Source: Chondrosia reniformis
Lineage: Eukaryota > Porifera > Demospongiae > Chondrillida > Chondrillidae
Direction of reading: 5' to 3'
NCBI GenBank assembly: GCA_947172415.1
Contig: OX359195.1
Span: forward strand, 4,687,501-4,751,500
DNA length: 64,000 nt
The position numbers and the translations under genes were made by a program. Below are positions 35,437 through 45,700 of this stretch, in pieces (the first letter of the stretch is position 1; each line of letters opens with the position of its first letter). Under the pieces are notes generated by a model, which ran no database searches, was not told the origin of the DNA, and saw nothing but the letters and a program-made list of their open reading frames with translations.

Positions 35437-35912
35437 AGAGAGTACTAGAGTAAGTGATTGAAATTCGGACACCAGGTTAAATCGGACACTTGTACAACTG
35501 CCTCTAAAGCCTAAACGAGGTTTCTTGTGCATGATCTCATACCCCGTGGTCCTGCTAATTTGCCGACCAACTTTGGTACGCTGAGCTTTAGCAACACGGG
35601 AGCAAAGCACCATTAACGACGATGTCCGGATATAGGGAACATCGGACATATTAACTAAGCGTCGGACAAAAGCGATTTTATTCTACTTAAGACTCACAAA
35701 TTGCTCTCCTTACACTTAAAACTTATTCGAGAGCTTTACAAAGGTTTTGGAAACCAATTTAACGCCACGTGGGCGGTTAAGGTTGACTAGATGACGTCAT
35801 TAAAATGGAGGGCGAAAATTGTCGATTAGGTTTCTAAGCTGAAAATTACCCTTTGACCTGTACATGTACCGAAGTTTCTTCGAGCATTTACTACGCATGC
35901 GCAAAAGATTTG
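35437..35912 (+). repeat. Left long TIR with clustered TCGGAC motifs
   Basis: Carries five spaced motifs (attcggacac, atcggacact, tgtccggata, catcggacat, cgtcggacaa) between 35463 and 35670, likely subterminal transposase-binding sites. A 72-codon frame (starting MSDVPYIRTSS on minus) is present here and, mirrored, in the right TIR. Its coding status is doubtful. Confidence 0.75.
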
Positions 35913-35954
35913 CATGCCTCCCTTGCGGTTTTTAAAGTTTTTCATATGAAGATT

Positions 35955-36410
35955 TTCTGCTTGGTAGGTTAGTCCCAATTTTCTCACACTGCCTCTAATC
36001 ATTTTGTTTAAATTGTCTAACTGTAGATCCTAAAGGCTGTTTGTTGCTGTTTGTCACAAGTTAAGTCAGAGGTGTCTTTACTTGGTAGGTTAAAAAATTA
36101 GTCCTATAATTTGTTCTTCACGCTGCCTCTAATCATTTTGTTTAAATTGTCTAAATGTAGATCCTAAAGGCTGTTTGTTGCTGTTTGTCACAAGTTAAGT
36201 CAGAGGTGTCTTTACTTGGTAGGTTAAAAGATTAGTCCTATAATTTGTTCTTCACACTGCCTCTAATCATTTTGTTTAATATATCTAAATGTAGATCCTA
36301 TAAAGACTGTTTGTTGCTGTTTGTCACAAGTTCAAATTTGAGTCAGAGGTTTCGTTTGCTTGGTAGGTTAAAAAAGTTAGTCCTAATTGGTTCTTAACAC
36401 TGCCTCTAAT
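35955..36410 (+). repeat. Tandem repeat, units of about 121-145 bp
   Basis: cttggtaggtta recurs at 35960, 36081, 36215 and 36360. The units share ctgcctctaatcattttgtt and gctgtttgtcacaagtt. It adjoins the left TIR of the 5.9-kb element. Confidence 0.88.
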
Positions 36411-36461
36411 CACTAAACTTCACAACCCTTTTGTTCAAGCATAGAAAGATTTTATATATAC

Positions 36462-36742
36462 AGTGAATCCTCGATTATCCAGATCACAAAATTACCTTGC
36501 ACGTGACACGTGGATCACACAATTATGATACCAACATATGCAAATGTGACACGTTTCAGTCGCGCTAATGTTTTTTACTCGATCAAGGATGGCGGAGTCT
36601 ACTAGTACTGCGAAGCCTAAGTGAAAGAGAACAAATAAGAAATCGTTCTACTGTTCTACATATTTGATTGTATTTCACTTATCCGAACAAAATTTTTGTG
36701 CCATTTGACCAATGGGGTTCGGATAACCGAGGATTCACTGTA
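36462..36742. mobile_element. pogo/Tigger-like MITE with TA duplication
   Basis: Ends cagtgaatcctcgattatcc and ggataaccgaggattcactg are inverted repeats flanked by TA on both sides. The CAGTG...CCTCG-type terminus with a TA target is characteristic of pogo/Tigger elements. About 281 bp, non-coding, nested in the 5.9-kb element 550 bp upstream of its transposase. Confidence 0.85.
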
Positions 36743-37290
36743 GGTTAATTCACAGCTCTTGATTGAAGGATAAAAAGAATTTTTATTTTATGCATGCACT
36801 GCAACCTCAAATTAAGCTTCACAATCAGTCTTTACATATTTGCATTGTGGGAAAACTAGCTGCCTGATATATTATATATATTGCTAATTGTTGATCAGCT
36901 AGGGTCAAGAAACATCCATAAATATATATCAATGAAATCACCTTTTTAGTATAATTTCATAGTATAATGCTTCTAAACACAATTTATTCCAAAAAAAAGT
37001 AATAAATATGCATAGAACTCATTCTGTGAAAATTAAGTCCCTTGAAATTAAGGAAGTACATGATATTACTATGACTACAAAGCATGCATAAATGTCATAT
37101 GGTTGTGACAACAGAAACACAGGTGTTAAGGTTAATTCCCAGTCTGCGATTATCTTATTAATTTTACCAATATTCCATGCAGTGCATGCACTATCTGGTC
37201 ATCCCTATATTATACTAATCATTGATAATTAAAACTCTGCCAAGGACTACTGCATGCACTTTCATTTTTTGTTAAACATTTGTTTTTTAG

Positions 37291-38586
37291 ATGTTACCTC
37301 TTAGCCAAAGAGTGCTGTATTCCAATTCAGCATGTGAAGTAGAGCATAAGCCTCTAAATGTGTTGCCATCTAGGCAAGGACGTTATAAAGCATGGGATTC
37401 CGAAAAGCTAGAAAGAGCAGTTAAGGCTGTTTGTTGCGATGGAGCCACTATACGACAAGCTGCCGAAGCTTATGGTATCCCCAAGAGTACGCTTGGAGAC
37501 CGAATTAGTGGAAAGATACTTGGTGGTGGTACAAATTCAAGGTACCTAACTGATGATGAAGAACAGGAACTTGTGTCCTTTATCATTGGTTGTGCCACTA
37601 TTGGGTATGCAAAGACGGTGAAGGAGATTCTTGCGGTAGTTCAGCGGATTCTGGCAGCTCGAGGAACTTATCGTCCTATTTCTTATGGTTGGTGGGAAGC
37701 CTTCAAAAAGAGGCACCCTAATCTCTCCCTTAGGATCCCTGCTTCCTTATCAAAACCAAGGGCAATGGCCTCAAACAGGGCTGTATTAGATCATTATTTT
37801 GATCTTTTAGAAGAAACATTAGTAGAAAATAATCTGAAAGACAGTCCTTGCCAAATCTATAACATGGATGAAAGCGGTATGCCTCTTGCGCCTAAGCCTT
37901 TAAAGACGATTCATGAAAAAGGAACAAAAAACGCATTTGCCATGACATCTTCAATGAAGACCCAAATTACCATTGTAGCATGCGTAAACGCTGCAGGGCA
38001 ATGTTTGCCCCCCATGGTGATTTGGGATCGGAAGCAACTGAGACCTGAACTAACAATAGGAGAAGTACCTGGAACCATATATGGTCTTTCAGGGAAAGGT
38101 TGGATGGACCAACATCTCTTTGAGAAGTGGTTCAAGAGGCATTTTTTGCGTTATGCACCACCTGTAAGGCCATTACTCATCTTACTTGATGGCCATACCT
38201 CTCATTATTCCCCCGAGGCCATTACAATGGCCGCTGAGGAGCAGGTGCTGTTATTTGTCCTGCCTCCAAATACTACCCACTTGAGCCAACCATTGGATAA
38301 GGGGATATTTGGTCCATTAAAGATGGCTTGGAGGAAGGTATGTCATGACTACATGGCCAGTAACCCTGGACAAATTATTCATCGCTACATATTCTCAAAG
38401 TTGTTCAACAAATCCTGGACTGAGGCTATGACTATTCGGAATATAGTGTCAGGCTTTCGTACAACTGGAGTGTATCCAGTAAACAGAGATGCCATTAGTT
38501 TGCCTGGAGTACCAGAAACAAGGCTTTCGCTGTCTGAGAGGACACGCCTTTCATTTATTCCACTCTATACTCCGTCTAAGCCCTGA
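37291..38586 (+). CDS. pogo/Tigger-type DDE transposase (431 aa)
   Basis: Cuts and joins transposon ends. An N-terminal psq-type HTH (residues about 34-75: AVCCDGATIRQAAEAYGIPK then STLGDRI) is followed by a CENP-B-like region (YLTDDEEQELVSFI; GWWEAFKKRHPNLSLRIP), then the DDE_1 nuclease: D193 in IYNMDESG, D300 in LLDGHTSH and D336 in LSQPLDKGIFGPLK, a DD35D triad. The frame is uninterrupted. The ATG follows directly on a ttttttag acceptor, so an upstream exon is possible. It ends YTPSKP-stop. Right after, in the +2 frame, LRQKKGGTG (38583-38607) leads to a GTAAGG donor and resembles the ends of the downstream linker exons. One extra base in the C-run at 38581-38583 would fuse the two. Confidence 0.9.
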   Translation: MLPLSQRVLYSNSACEVEHKPLNVLPSRQGRYKAWDSEKLERAVKAVCCDGATIRQAAEAYGIPKSTLGDRISGKILGGGTNSRYLTDDEEQELVSFIIGCATIGYAKTVKEILAVVQRILAARGTYRPISYGWWEAFKKRHPNLSLRIPASLSKPRAMASNRAVLDHYFDLLEETLVENNLKDSPCQIYNMDESGMPLAPKPLKTIHEKGTKNAFAMTSSMKTQITIVACVNAAGQCLPPMVIWDRKQLRPELTIGEVPGTIYGLSGKGWMDQHLFEKWFKRHFLRYAPPVRPLLILLDGHTSHYSPEAITMAAEEQVLLFVLPPNTTHLSQPLDKGIFGPLKMAWRKVCHDYMASNPGQIIHRYIFSKLFNKSWTEAMTIRNIVSGFRTTGVYPVNRDAISLPGVPETRLSLSERTRLSFIPLYTPSKP

Positions 38587-40492
38587 GGCAGAAGAAAGGT
38601 GGCACTGGTAAGGAAAAATCTATTAGATGCATGCATTGTGTAGATTGTGCATGCATATAGCTTAAGTATGATATTCCTGTTCCATTTTATATACACAGAT
38701 GTTGCAATTGGAATTACTAATGTGAAAAAGGAAGCATCCAGCCCATGTGATGAAGTGGAAATCAAATCAAGAGGTAAACAACGCCTGAAACAGAAGACTG
38801 GTGACATTGGTAAGGAATACTGGGATGTAATATATATAACTTGCTTATATATATGGAAATCCTTTCATTGTTACCTTTGCAGATGGTCGAGTAACTGAAG
38901 TGAGAAATGAGACATCCATCTCTCTCCCGAGCTCAAATAAATTGAAAGCGAAGTCTGGAAGTAAACAAGACCTGAAACAGATGAGTGGTAAGGAAAATTT
39001 GCACGGTGCTTAATGGCTTGCATGCTTGAATGGAAAAGCATTCCTGTTTTATGCATGCAGATGTTGGAGTGACTGATCTGAGAAAGAAAGTGTCCATCTC
39101 ACCCACCAACCCAAGTGGCGATGTGAAGGTCAAATCAAGTAAGCAGAGCCTGAAACAAGAGAATGGTGTGACTAGCTATAGGAAAAGGCTGCATGGTGCA
39201 TGTTAACTATACATGTGCATGTACATATATATCTATAGTATGTCTTTGTAACTCCTTTTTGTAGTTACTACAGAATCTGATGTTGGCCTGATGGGTGTGA
39301 CAAAGAAAAAGGCTCCTTCCACCACCCTTAGGGGTGGGCGAAATATCTCCACCAGAGGTGTCCTAAAACAGAAGAATGGTGTTGCCGGTAAGGAGAAAAC
39401 CTGCTTGCATATATATAAAGCATACAAAGCTTTTGTTTATATAATTGGATCGTGATCAAGTGATCAGTTCTTGGATGTATATATATACAATTTAGGTTTA
39501 GTGAGTTTTGTATAAAATGACCAGTTTCTGATAAATAATATAGATGTTGACCAGGAGGGTGAACTATATAAGGCTACAGCAATCGAGGTTTCATCTGAAA
39601 CTGATGAATCTGAATATACATCAGCAACATGGTGGCAAAAGGATTTAGATTTGACATCACAGGAGCGAGAAATACTGCTTTCTGGGAAAGAATTAAATGA
39701 TCGTATCATTAATGCAGGACAGAAGCTGTTGAAAAATCAGTTCAATCATATTCATGGGTTCCAAAGCACTCTTTTAGGATATCGGCTGAAATTTGAGCCA
39801 ATATCAGTAAAGTTTGACAGTGTTCAGATATTTCATACAGGTATATTATTGACTGTATATATGTGACATTGTGTATACTCATGCATGCAGTCCTGCATTT
39901 TGTGTTATATATATTTTATATAGGAAGTACAAATCACTGGATTTGCATCTCAACAGTTGGTAGTAGAGGAATGATCCATGTTATGGACAGTCTAGGAACT
40001 TCTCTGCCCCTGAACAGAAAGACAGTTTTGCAAATTTGCAAAGCCTATTCTGTTGCTCCATCAAGTTCTCTGAAGGTCAAAAAGCTCTCAGTTCAGCAAC
40101 AACAAGGTGCAGTGGACTGTGGGGTGTACTGCATGGTATATGCAACCGAAACCTGCCTTGGAAATGATGTCACAAGTGTTGCTTTTGATCAAAAGAGAGC
40201 ACGTAAACATTTGTTCCAGTGTTTTCAAGATGGCAAAATGAGTGCATTTCCTAGAAGCTCCAGAACTGTGCAGCGAACTGTTAGCAAAATACAGAGTTTC
40301 AAACTCTACTGTGTATGCAGAATGCCTGCAGACTACGATACTGAAATGGTACAATGCAGTGGATGTTGTAAACGCTGGTATCACTTTTCATGTGTGGGTG
40401 TGAAGTATCCAGTCCCTGAGATGTGGAAGTGCTCAAAATGCTTAACAGGAGATGATATTGTTTCTTTCTGCAAGCCTGCTGAATTTTTATGA
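38583..40492 (+). CDS. Linker repeats, Ulp1/SENP-like cysteine protease and PHD finger
   Basis: Exons 38583-38607 (partial), 38699-38809, 38883-38987, 39061-39165, 39265-39387, 39544-39840, 39924-40492. All junctions are phase 1 and the frame stays open to TGA. Four linker exons are related (start DV-G-T-V-K, end LKQ-x2-G). The last two exons encode a Ulp1 (C48) fold: LDLTSQEREILLSGKELNDR at the N-terminal side, His in NHWICIS, Asp in HVMDSLG, Gln and Cys in QQQGAVDCGVYC, so the whole catalytic set is present. A C4HC3 PHD finger follows (YCVC, VQCSGCCKRWYHFSC, WKCSKC). Ulp1 enzymes cleave SUMO or SUMO-like tags; PHD fingers often read histone H3 tails. No start codon of its own is evident, so it is probably the 3' part of the transposase gene. 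Confidence 0.82.
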
Positions 40493-40862
40493 CTTAACCT
40501 TTCAATAGTAGACTGTTTTTGCTTAGCTATAACAAACAGAAGCTATTATGTAAACTTATACTTTCTTACTTAATTTTGGACTTTGACAGTGGCCAAAATT
40601 GCTTTTTAGTAATTGTGAGTGCCGCCAGCACTGCGATTTTTACTGGCGGCGCTCACAATTGTGTGTCTGCAAAGATTGAAAATGTTTAGCTATATTCCTT
40701 TCCTATCAGTGCAAAATAAGCATGAATTAAATTATTCACAGTCCAAACTGGATAGAAATGCAGTGTATTATATATCAACTGTAGTTTTTTCCTCTCTAGC
40801 AAAATAACTTATATATATACATGACTGTTGCGAAACCTAAAACTGCTATTATAATCTTTTGG

Positions 40863-41332
40863 AAATCTTTTGCGCATGCGTAGTAAATGCTCGAAGAAAC
40901 TTCGGTACAGGTCAAAGGGTAATTTTCAGCTTAGAAACCTAATCGACAATTTTTGCCCTCCATTTTAATGACGTCATCAGTCAACCTTAACCGCCCACGT
41001 GGCGTTAAATTGGTTTCCAAAACCTTTGTAAAGCTCTCGAATAAGTTTTAAGTGTAAGGAGAGCAATTTGTGAGTCTTAAGTAGAATAAAATCGCTTTTG
41101 TCCGACGCTTAGTTAATATGTCCGATGTTCCCTATATCCGGACATCGTCGTTAATGGTGCTTTGCTCCCGTGTTGCTAAAGCTCAGCGTACCAAAGTTGG
41201 TCGGCAAATTAGCAGGACCACGGGGTATGAGATCATGCACAAGAAACCTCGTTTAGGCTTTAGAAGCAGTTGTACAAGTGTCCGATTTAACCTGGTGTCC
41301 GAATTTCAATCACTTACTCTACCGTACTCTCT
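40863..41332 (-). repeat. Right long TIR
   Basis: Inverse of 35437-35912, with the same spaced gtccga motifs (gtccgacgc, gtccgatgtt, ccggacatcg, gtccgattta, gtccgaattt). Between 40493 and 40863 is the 3' UTR region of the protease gene, with a small hairpin (gtgagtgccgccag / ctggcggcgctcac, 40615-40652). Confidence 0.78.
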
Positions 41333-41335
41333 GAT

Positions 41336-41700
41336 ATGTGGTATCACCTCCACCATGGAACATACCCTCTCGTGTCCCACTGCATGGTGGAGCTACCACA
41401 AGTCAACACAATGAGGTTCGTAACCTAATGGCCGATCTCCTTAGAGATGAGAGGGTACACTCAACCCAGTTGACCCTTCAAACCAGACACCACAGATGAC
41501 CACTTGCTACCGACGCGCCACGAGTGTAAGAAGAGATGTAAGTACAAGCGATCTATGAGTTTGAGAAGTTGAACATGCTTCCTTTGTCCCATGCACTGGT
41601 GATGTCCTGTATTGGAGGAGCGGGCCCCTGTATATAACTGTGTTCCTCATAAGGCATGCAGCACTGTTGACTGAGAGGCACAACTCCGGATCCAACTATA
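41336..41700 (+). pseudogene. DIRS-like gene, 3' segment beyond the insertions
   Basis: Reads ICGITSTMEHTLSCPTAWWS at once after the right TIR, matching the C-x-H-TLSCP-x-GG block that follows the RT in DIRS-like proteins. After slips come EVRNLMADLLRDERVHSTQL and PLSHALVMSCIGGAGP-like text. It picks up where the copy at 32980-34505 stops, so both belong to one ancestral gene. Confidence 0.6.
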
Positions 41701-41726
41701 GTACAGTCATGGACCGGAGCCAAACT

Positions 41727-42136
41727 CATGCGATTACCCTATGTTCAGTGTTCACTCTGTAGTATAGTAGTTCGAACAGGTTCAGTTGGATTGAACCATC
41801 TCAAACCCATGTTGTAGTACCTTATAGTTAGTATTCCCTTTGTATTACAGTATATCAAACAGGTTCAGAAGCATTAAATCACCCGAACTCATGTAGTCAG
41901 TGTTCTGTTTGAAATAGAGTGGTTCAACAAGGTTGTGTGGGGTTGAACTACCTCAACTCATGTGAAATTACCCTATATTCAGTGTACTTTACGTTCACAC
42001 TGTAGTACTGTAGTTCAAACAGGTTTGTTTGGGTTGAACACTGTTAAAATATCCTGTAGTCAGTGTTCATTTGTACAGGTTCAGAAGCATTAAACCACCT
42101 CAAACTCATGTAAAACTGCCCTATATATAGTCAATG
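41727..42136 (+). repeat. Degenerate tandem repeat, period about 80-95 bp
   Basis: Recurring pieces: ttcaaacaggttcag, gttgaaccatctcaaaccca, tcatgtaaaactgccctata, cagtgttc. Four to five diverged units. Confidence 0.7.
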
Positions 42137-42247
42137 TTGCATGCCTATGAAGTTTATATTTATATATATACGTACATGCTTGAGATAAAGGCCAGAGATC
42201 TAGCAGTATATACGTACATGTATGCATATTATGTGTGTAGATATGAT

Positions 42248-42347
42248 AGACAAGTTTATTGGAGCTATATATGTATCTACAATGAAAATCGAGCTAGATT
42301 ATCTAGGTCAATTTTTGTTGCATATAGCTCCAATAAACTTCTCTATC
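42248..42347. repeat. Inverted repeat (hairpin)
   Basis: gacaagtttattggagctat pairs with atagctccaataaacttctc across about 55 bp. Confidence 0.65.
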
Positions 42348-42442
42348 ATAATGAATGCAACTAAAATTACGGCAGATGAATTACGGCCTATTACTTCATG
42401 TGTAGATATGGACTTCCCTTGCGAGTATACATATATATTATT

Positions 42443-42447
<5 letters not shown>

Positions 42448-42485
<38 letters not shown>
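42448..42485 (+). repeat. (ATT)n microsatellite
   Basis: Twelve to thirteen uninterrupted TTA/ATT units. The remaining DNA to 42781 shows no gene. Confidence 0.9.
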
Positions 42486-42486
<1 letters not shown>

Positions 42487-42781
42487 TGTGACCGAGGCAA
42501 ATCAAAAGAACTAACCAACCACTATTGGATTATAAGCCATCACCGCTTGCAAGGCTACCAAGACCATCCACCCCCTGTTTACACATGGCTGTTGGCATAG
42601 CTAGTTCTCTCTGTATGCTTGAGACTTTGAAAACCTATACATGCTATTTTAGACTGCATGTAAGCCACATTTTTAGCAGGTAGACCACTGAAATCAATTA
42701 ATATTATATTATAACGTAATACACTGAGAAAATACAAAAAAGAAATACATTGGTTCAAAAGTGCGTAATTTCTTCAAAATA

Positions 42782-45700
42782 TTAGACCATTTTAGAGGTG
42801 TCTGTTTCTGACTCAGCACCAGTAAGAGGCAAATCTGACTCATCCTTATCGTCCTTATCAGAAACTGTGTCATTTCTGACATTATCAGCAACATCATTGT
42901 GTAATGGATCATGAGAGGATTTAGCTGGTCCCATTACATCATCAGTAGCTGTAGCTGAATTAACACTATTGGTCTGGGCTTTTCCATCATCACACTGTGA
43001 CGTTGTCTCCTTCAGATCAGCAGGGATCCCCTCTTCCTTTGGATCAGCAGAAATTGTCTCCTTCATATCAGCAGGGAATCCCTTAGAGTTTGTTACAAGC
43101 TGCGGAAAAGTAGCGGACACTTCATCAAAAAGTTCCATGGAGGGTACAATATCATTGCCACTTGAGTTAGGTTTCACACTGCTACTAGTTAGCTGCTCGT
43201 CCTCAGAATATGCCAAATCCTACAATAATATGTATATGCATTATGTACTGTATAAAAGTGTAAAGAAAAGTATTAGATGGTTATATAGTAGTTTTACCTA
43301 GCTTTTGCCAGATGAAATTATAATTAATGTCAAATATTAAAAATCATGAATAAATCATATTTCAGTGCTACCAACATTTATAGCAATTACTACATGCATG
43401 CACTTTACAAATCCATCGCTGACACTAAACAAATGGTTCACACACCTTGATGTCTAGGTGAGGTGTCTTCTTCCCAGATGAAGCAGTTGCTACAGTGTCC
43501 TCCTCCTTGATGGCATGAGGAATAATCACAGGTCTTGAGAGGAATTGAACTTGCCTACGGAAGAGACCATGCAAGACCACTGTGTGACACCAAGGTAATA
43601 TGTAGCTCATAAACTTAAACAAAGGAAATTGCATATGCAATGTATACAATTTCATATGCCTAGGGCTTGGTTCAGGGATGTTTTGCTACACATTGGGGTG
43701 AGTATCAGATTCTTTTGGAAAGGCACATGTACATCTGCAAGTGTACATCATTAGTTACCTTTGCTGAGCTGCTGTTATATTAGTGCTGGAAGATGACCTT
43801 CTATTGATGGAAAAGGCAGTGTCAGTACTATCTGATGACTTAATACTTGAAGGACTGTGGTGAACTTTTTCCACCCATGCTTGTCTCTTTTTCTCAAAGT
43901 CTTGTTTCCATTTCTCAACCTCCTTACATTTTTTATCCTTCGCTTGGCGCTCAAGTTTATCAGCCTCGCATTTGAACTCTGTCATATGCCGATGGTTTTC
44001 TTCTATCATTTTATCATGCTTCCCTATAATAAATTTAACAACATCTCTTTCTATGGTAGCCTTAGGTAGCAAGGGCAAAGAATGGAAAATTTGTAGGCAA
44101 TTTATCCATGCAACAAGCTTATATAGAACTTATATATATATTATCAAATTTAAAATTGGAAAATGCAAACTATCGATATCAATTCCTAATTGTTATGTAA
44201 TACAGAAATTCTTATTGAATCACTTCAGAATTAACTTACTTTCTTGACTTTGTTGCAAGATCTTGAAAATTTTTTCCCTTCGCAACATTTTCCTCTTCTT
44301 TTCTTCCTCCTGTTTCCTCATCTTTTCCTCTGCTTCAAGTTTAGCTTGTACACTGTGATTCTCCCATCTCTGCCATTTTTCTTCCATCTTTATAAACCAA
44401 GATAGAAAGTAATTACAAATTGATTATGTTTATAGTATATATACATGTTAATTACATATTCATAGAAGAGAATTTAAAAGACTTAGGAAAATGTAAGGGT
44501 ATATATACGTACAAGAGCATTAACAAAAAAACAAAAGACTAAAGATTTAAAGTTTGTTTCTGAAGTACTTTAAAACCTGCATTAATTGCTTAATACCAAG
44601 AAAAAGCCAAAATGCATGATTACCTCCTTAGCATGTTTTAATCTTTCTTGCTGTCGCATTTCTTGAAGAAGCAGCAATCTCTCAGTCTCCATCTGACTTG
44701 TACGCCGCAAAGCTTTCTTCTTCTTTAATTCTTCCTATTATCCAAAGAGAGGTAGTATTGTACTAGATAACATAAATCATCTTGATATGTACATATTAGA
44801 TGATATGGCAATGCTCACAGCCAGCTCGTTTCTATATTGAAGAAGCTTTCGTTTCTCTCTTTCTGCTTCCCTTTGAATCTCAAACTGCTCCTTACGAAGA
44901 AGCTGCTGGGCTTCCTTTCTTTGGTGTAGCAAGAATTCTTCTTTCTCTAATTTCCTTAATTTTCGCTGCTTTGATCTTAACTTAGCTTCTTGCTGCCGGA
45001 AAAATTGATTTCGCTTCTCCTGTATTTAAAACATGCAGTTATTTCAATCTCTAAGAAAAGTATCTCATAAAACACTCTTTGAACTATGTATATACAGTCG
45101 AACCCAGTCAATGGGACCATCTTTTGTCTTAAAAGAAATTTCATCCTAACAGAACTACATAATTTTTCTAGTATATAAATGATGCTAAATGATGCTAATT
45201 AAAAGACCATTGAAACAAAAAACTATGTCGTTTTTTTACATTCATAAAAAGTCTTGTGAAAATATTTCACATTAATGAAATACAGAAGCTATATGGTAAA
45301 AATCGGGACTGCAAGGAAATTTTATCTTCAGCTAATTCATCTTAAGCGGGTTCAACTGCTAAACCAAATCTACCCTTAAGGTATTAAAGATAATTAGAGA
45401 TACAGTTTTCCCAAGGGTGTACATCTAGATTATGCAGTTTCCTATGTATATAGTGGTCATACATAGTATAGTACGTAAATGGTTTTTAAACAAAATGCAA
45501 ATGTATTAAAAATATCATAATTGGAGTGTTATATCTTATATAGTGCTTGTAAAACATATGGGTAATAGAGATTACCTCTCTTGCTTTCTCAGCCTTTGTT
45601 TTCTCTTTTGAATGGTGTTTCACACTCTTCTTTGCCATGACATCATCTTCTTCACGCCTTCTAATTTTCATAAATTCATTCTCGAGAAATCTCCTATATA

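Larger units (their letters stand above)
35437..41332 (+). mobile_element. 5.9-kb transposon with about 470-bp TIRs, pogo-type transposase, Ulp1 protease and PHD
   Basis: The left arm (35437-35912) is repeated inverted at 40863-41332: agagagtac, then gagtaagtgattgaaattcg at the left end versus cgaatttcaatcacttactc and gtactctct at the right. Inner limits are at cgcatgcgcaaaagatt / aatcttttgcgcatgcg. The arms differ by a few substitutions and small indels. Inside, all on plus, are a DD35D transposase (37291-38586), four linker exons, a Ulp1-like protease and a PHD finger (to 40492). Also inside: a tandem repeat and a nested MITE. The host site is a DIRS-like pseudogene whose protein resumes right after 41332. 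The target duplication is not obvious. Confidence 0.8.

Noticed and set aside
35431..35649. 72-codon ORF MSDVPYIRTSS in the left TIR and its mirror at 41118-41414
   Set aside because: Exists twice only because it lies in the TIR. Short, no domain, and overlaps the putative transposase-binding motifs.
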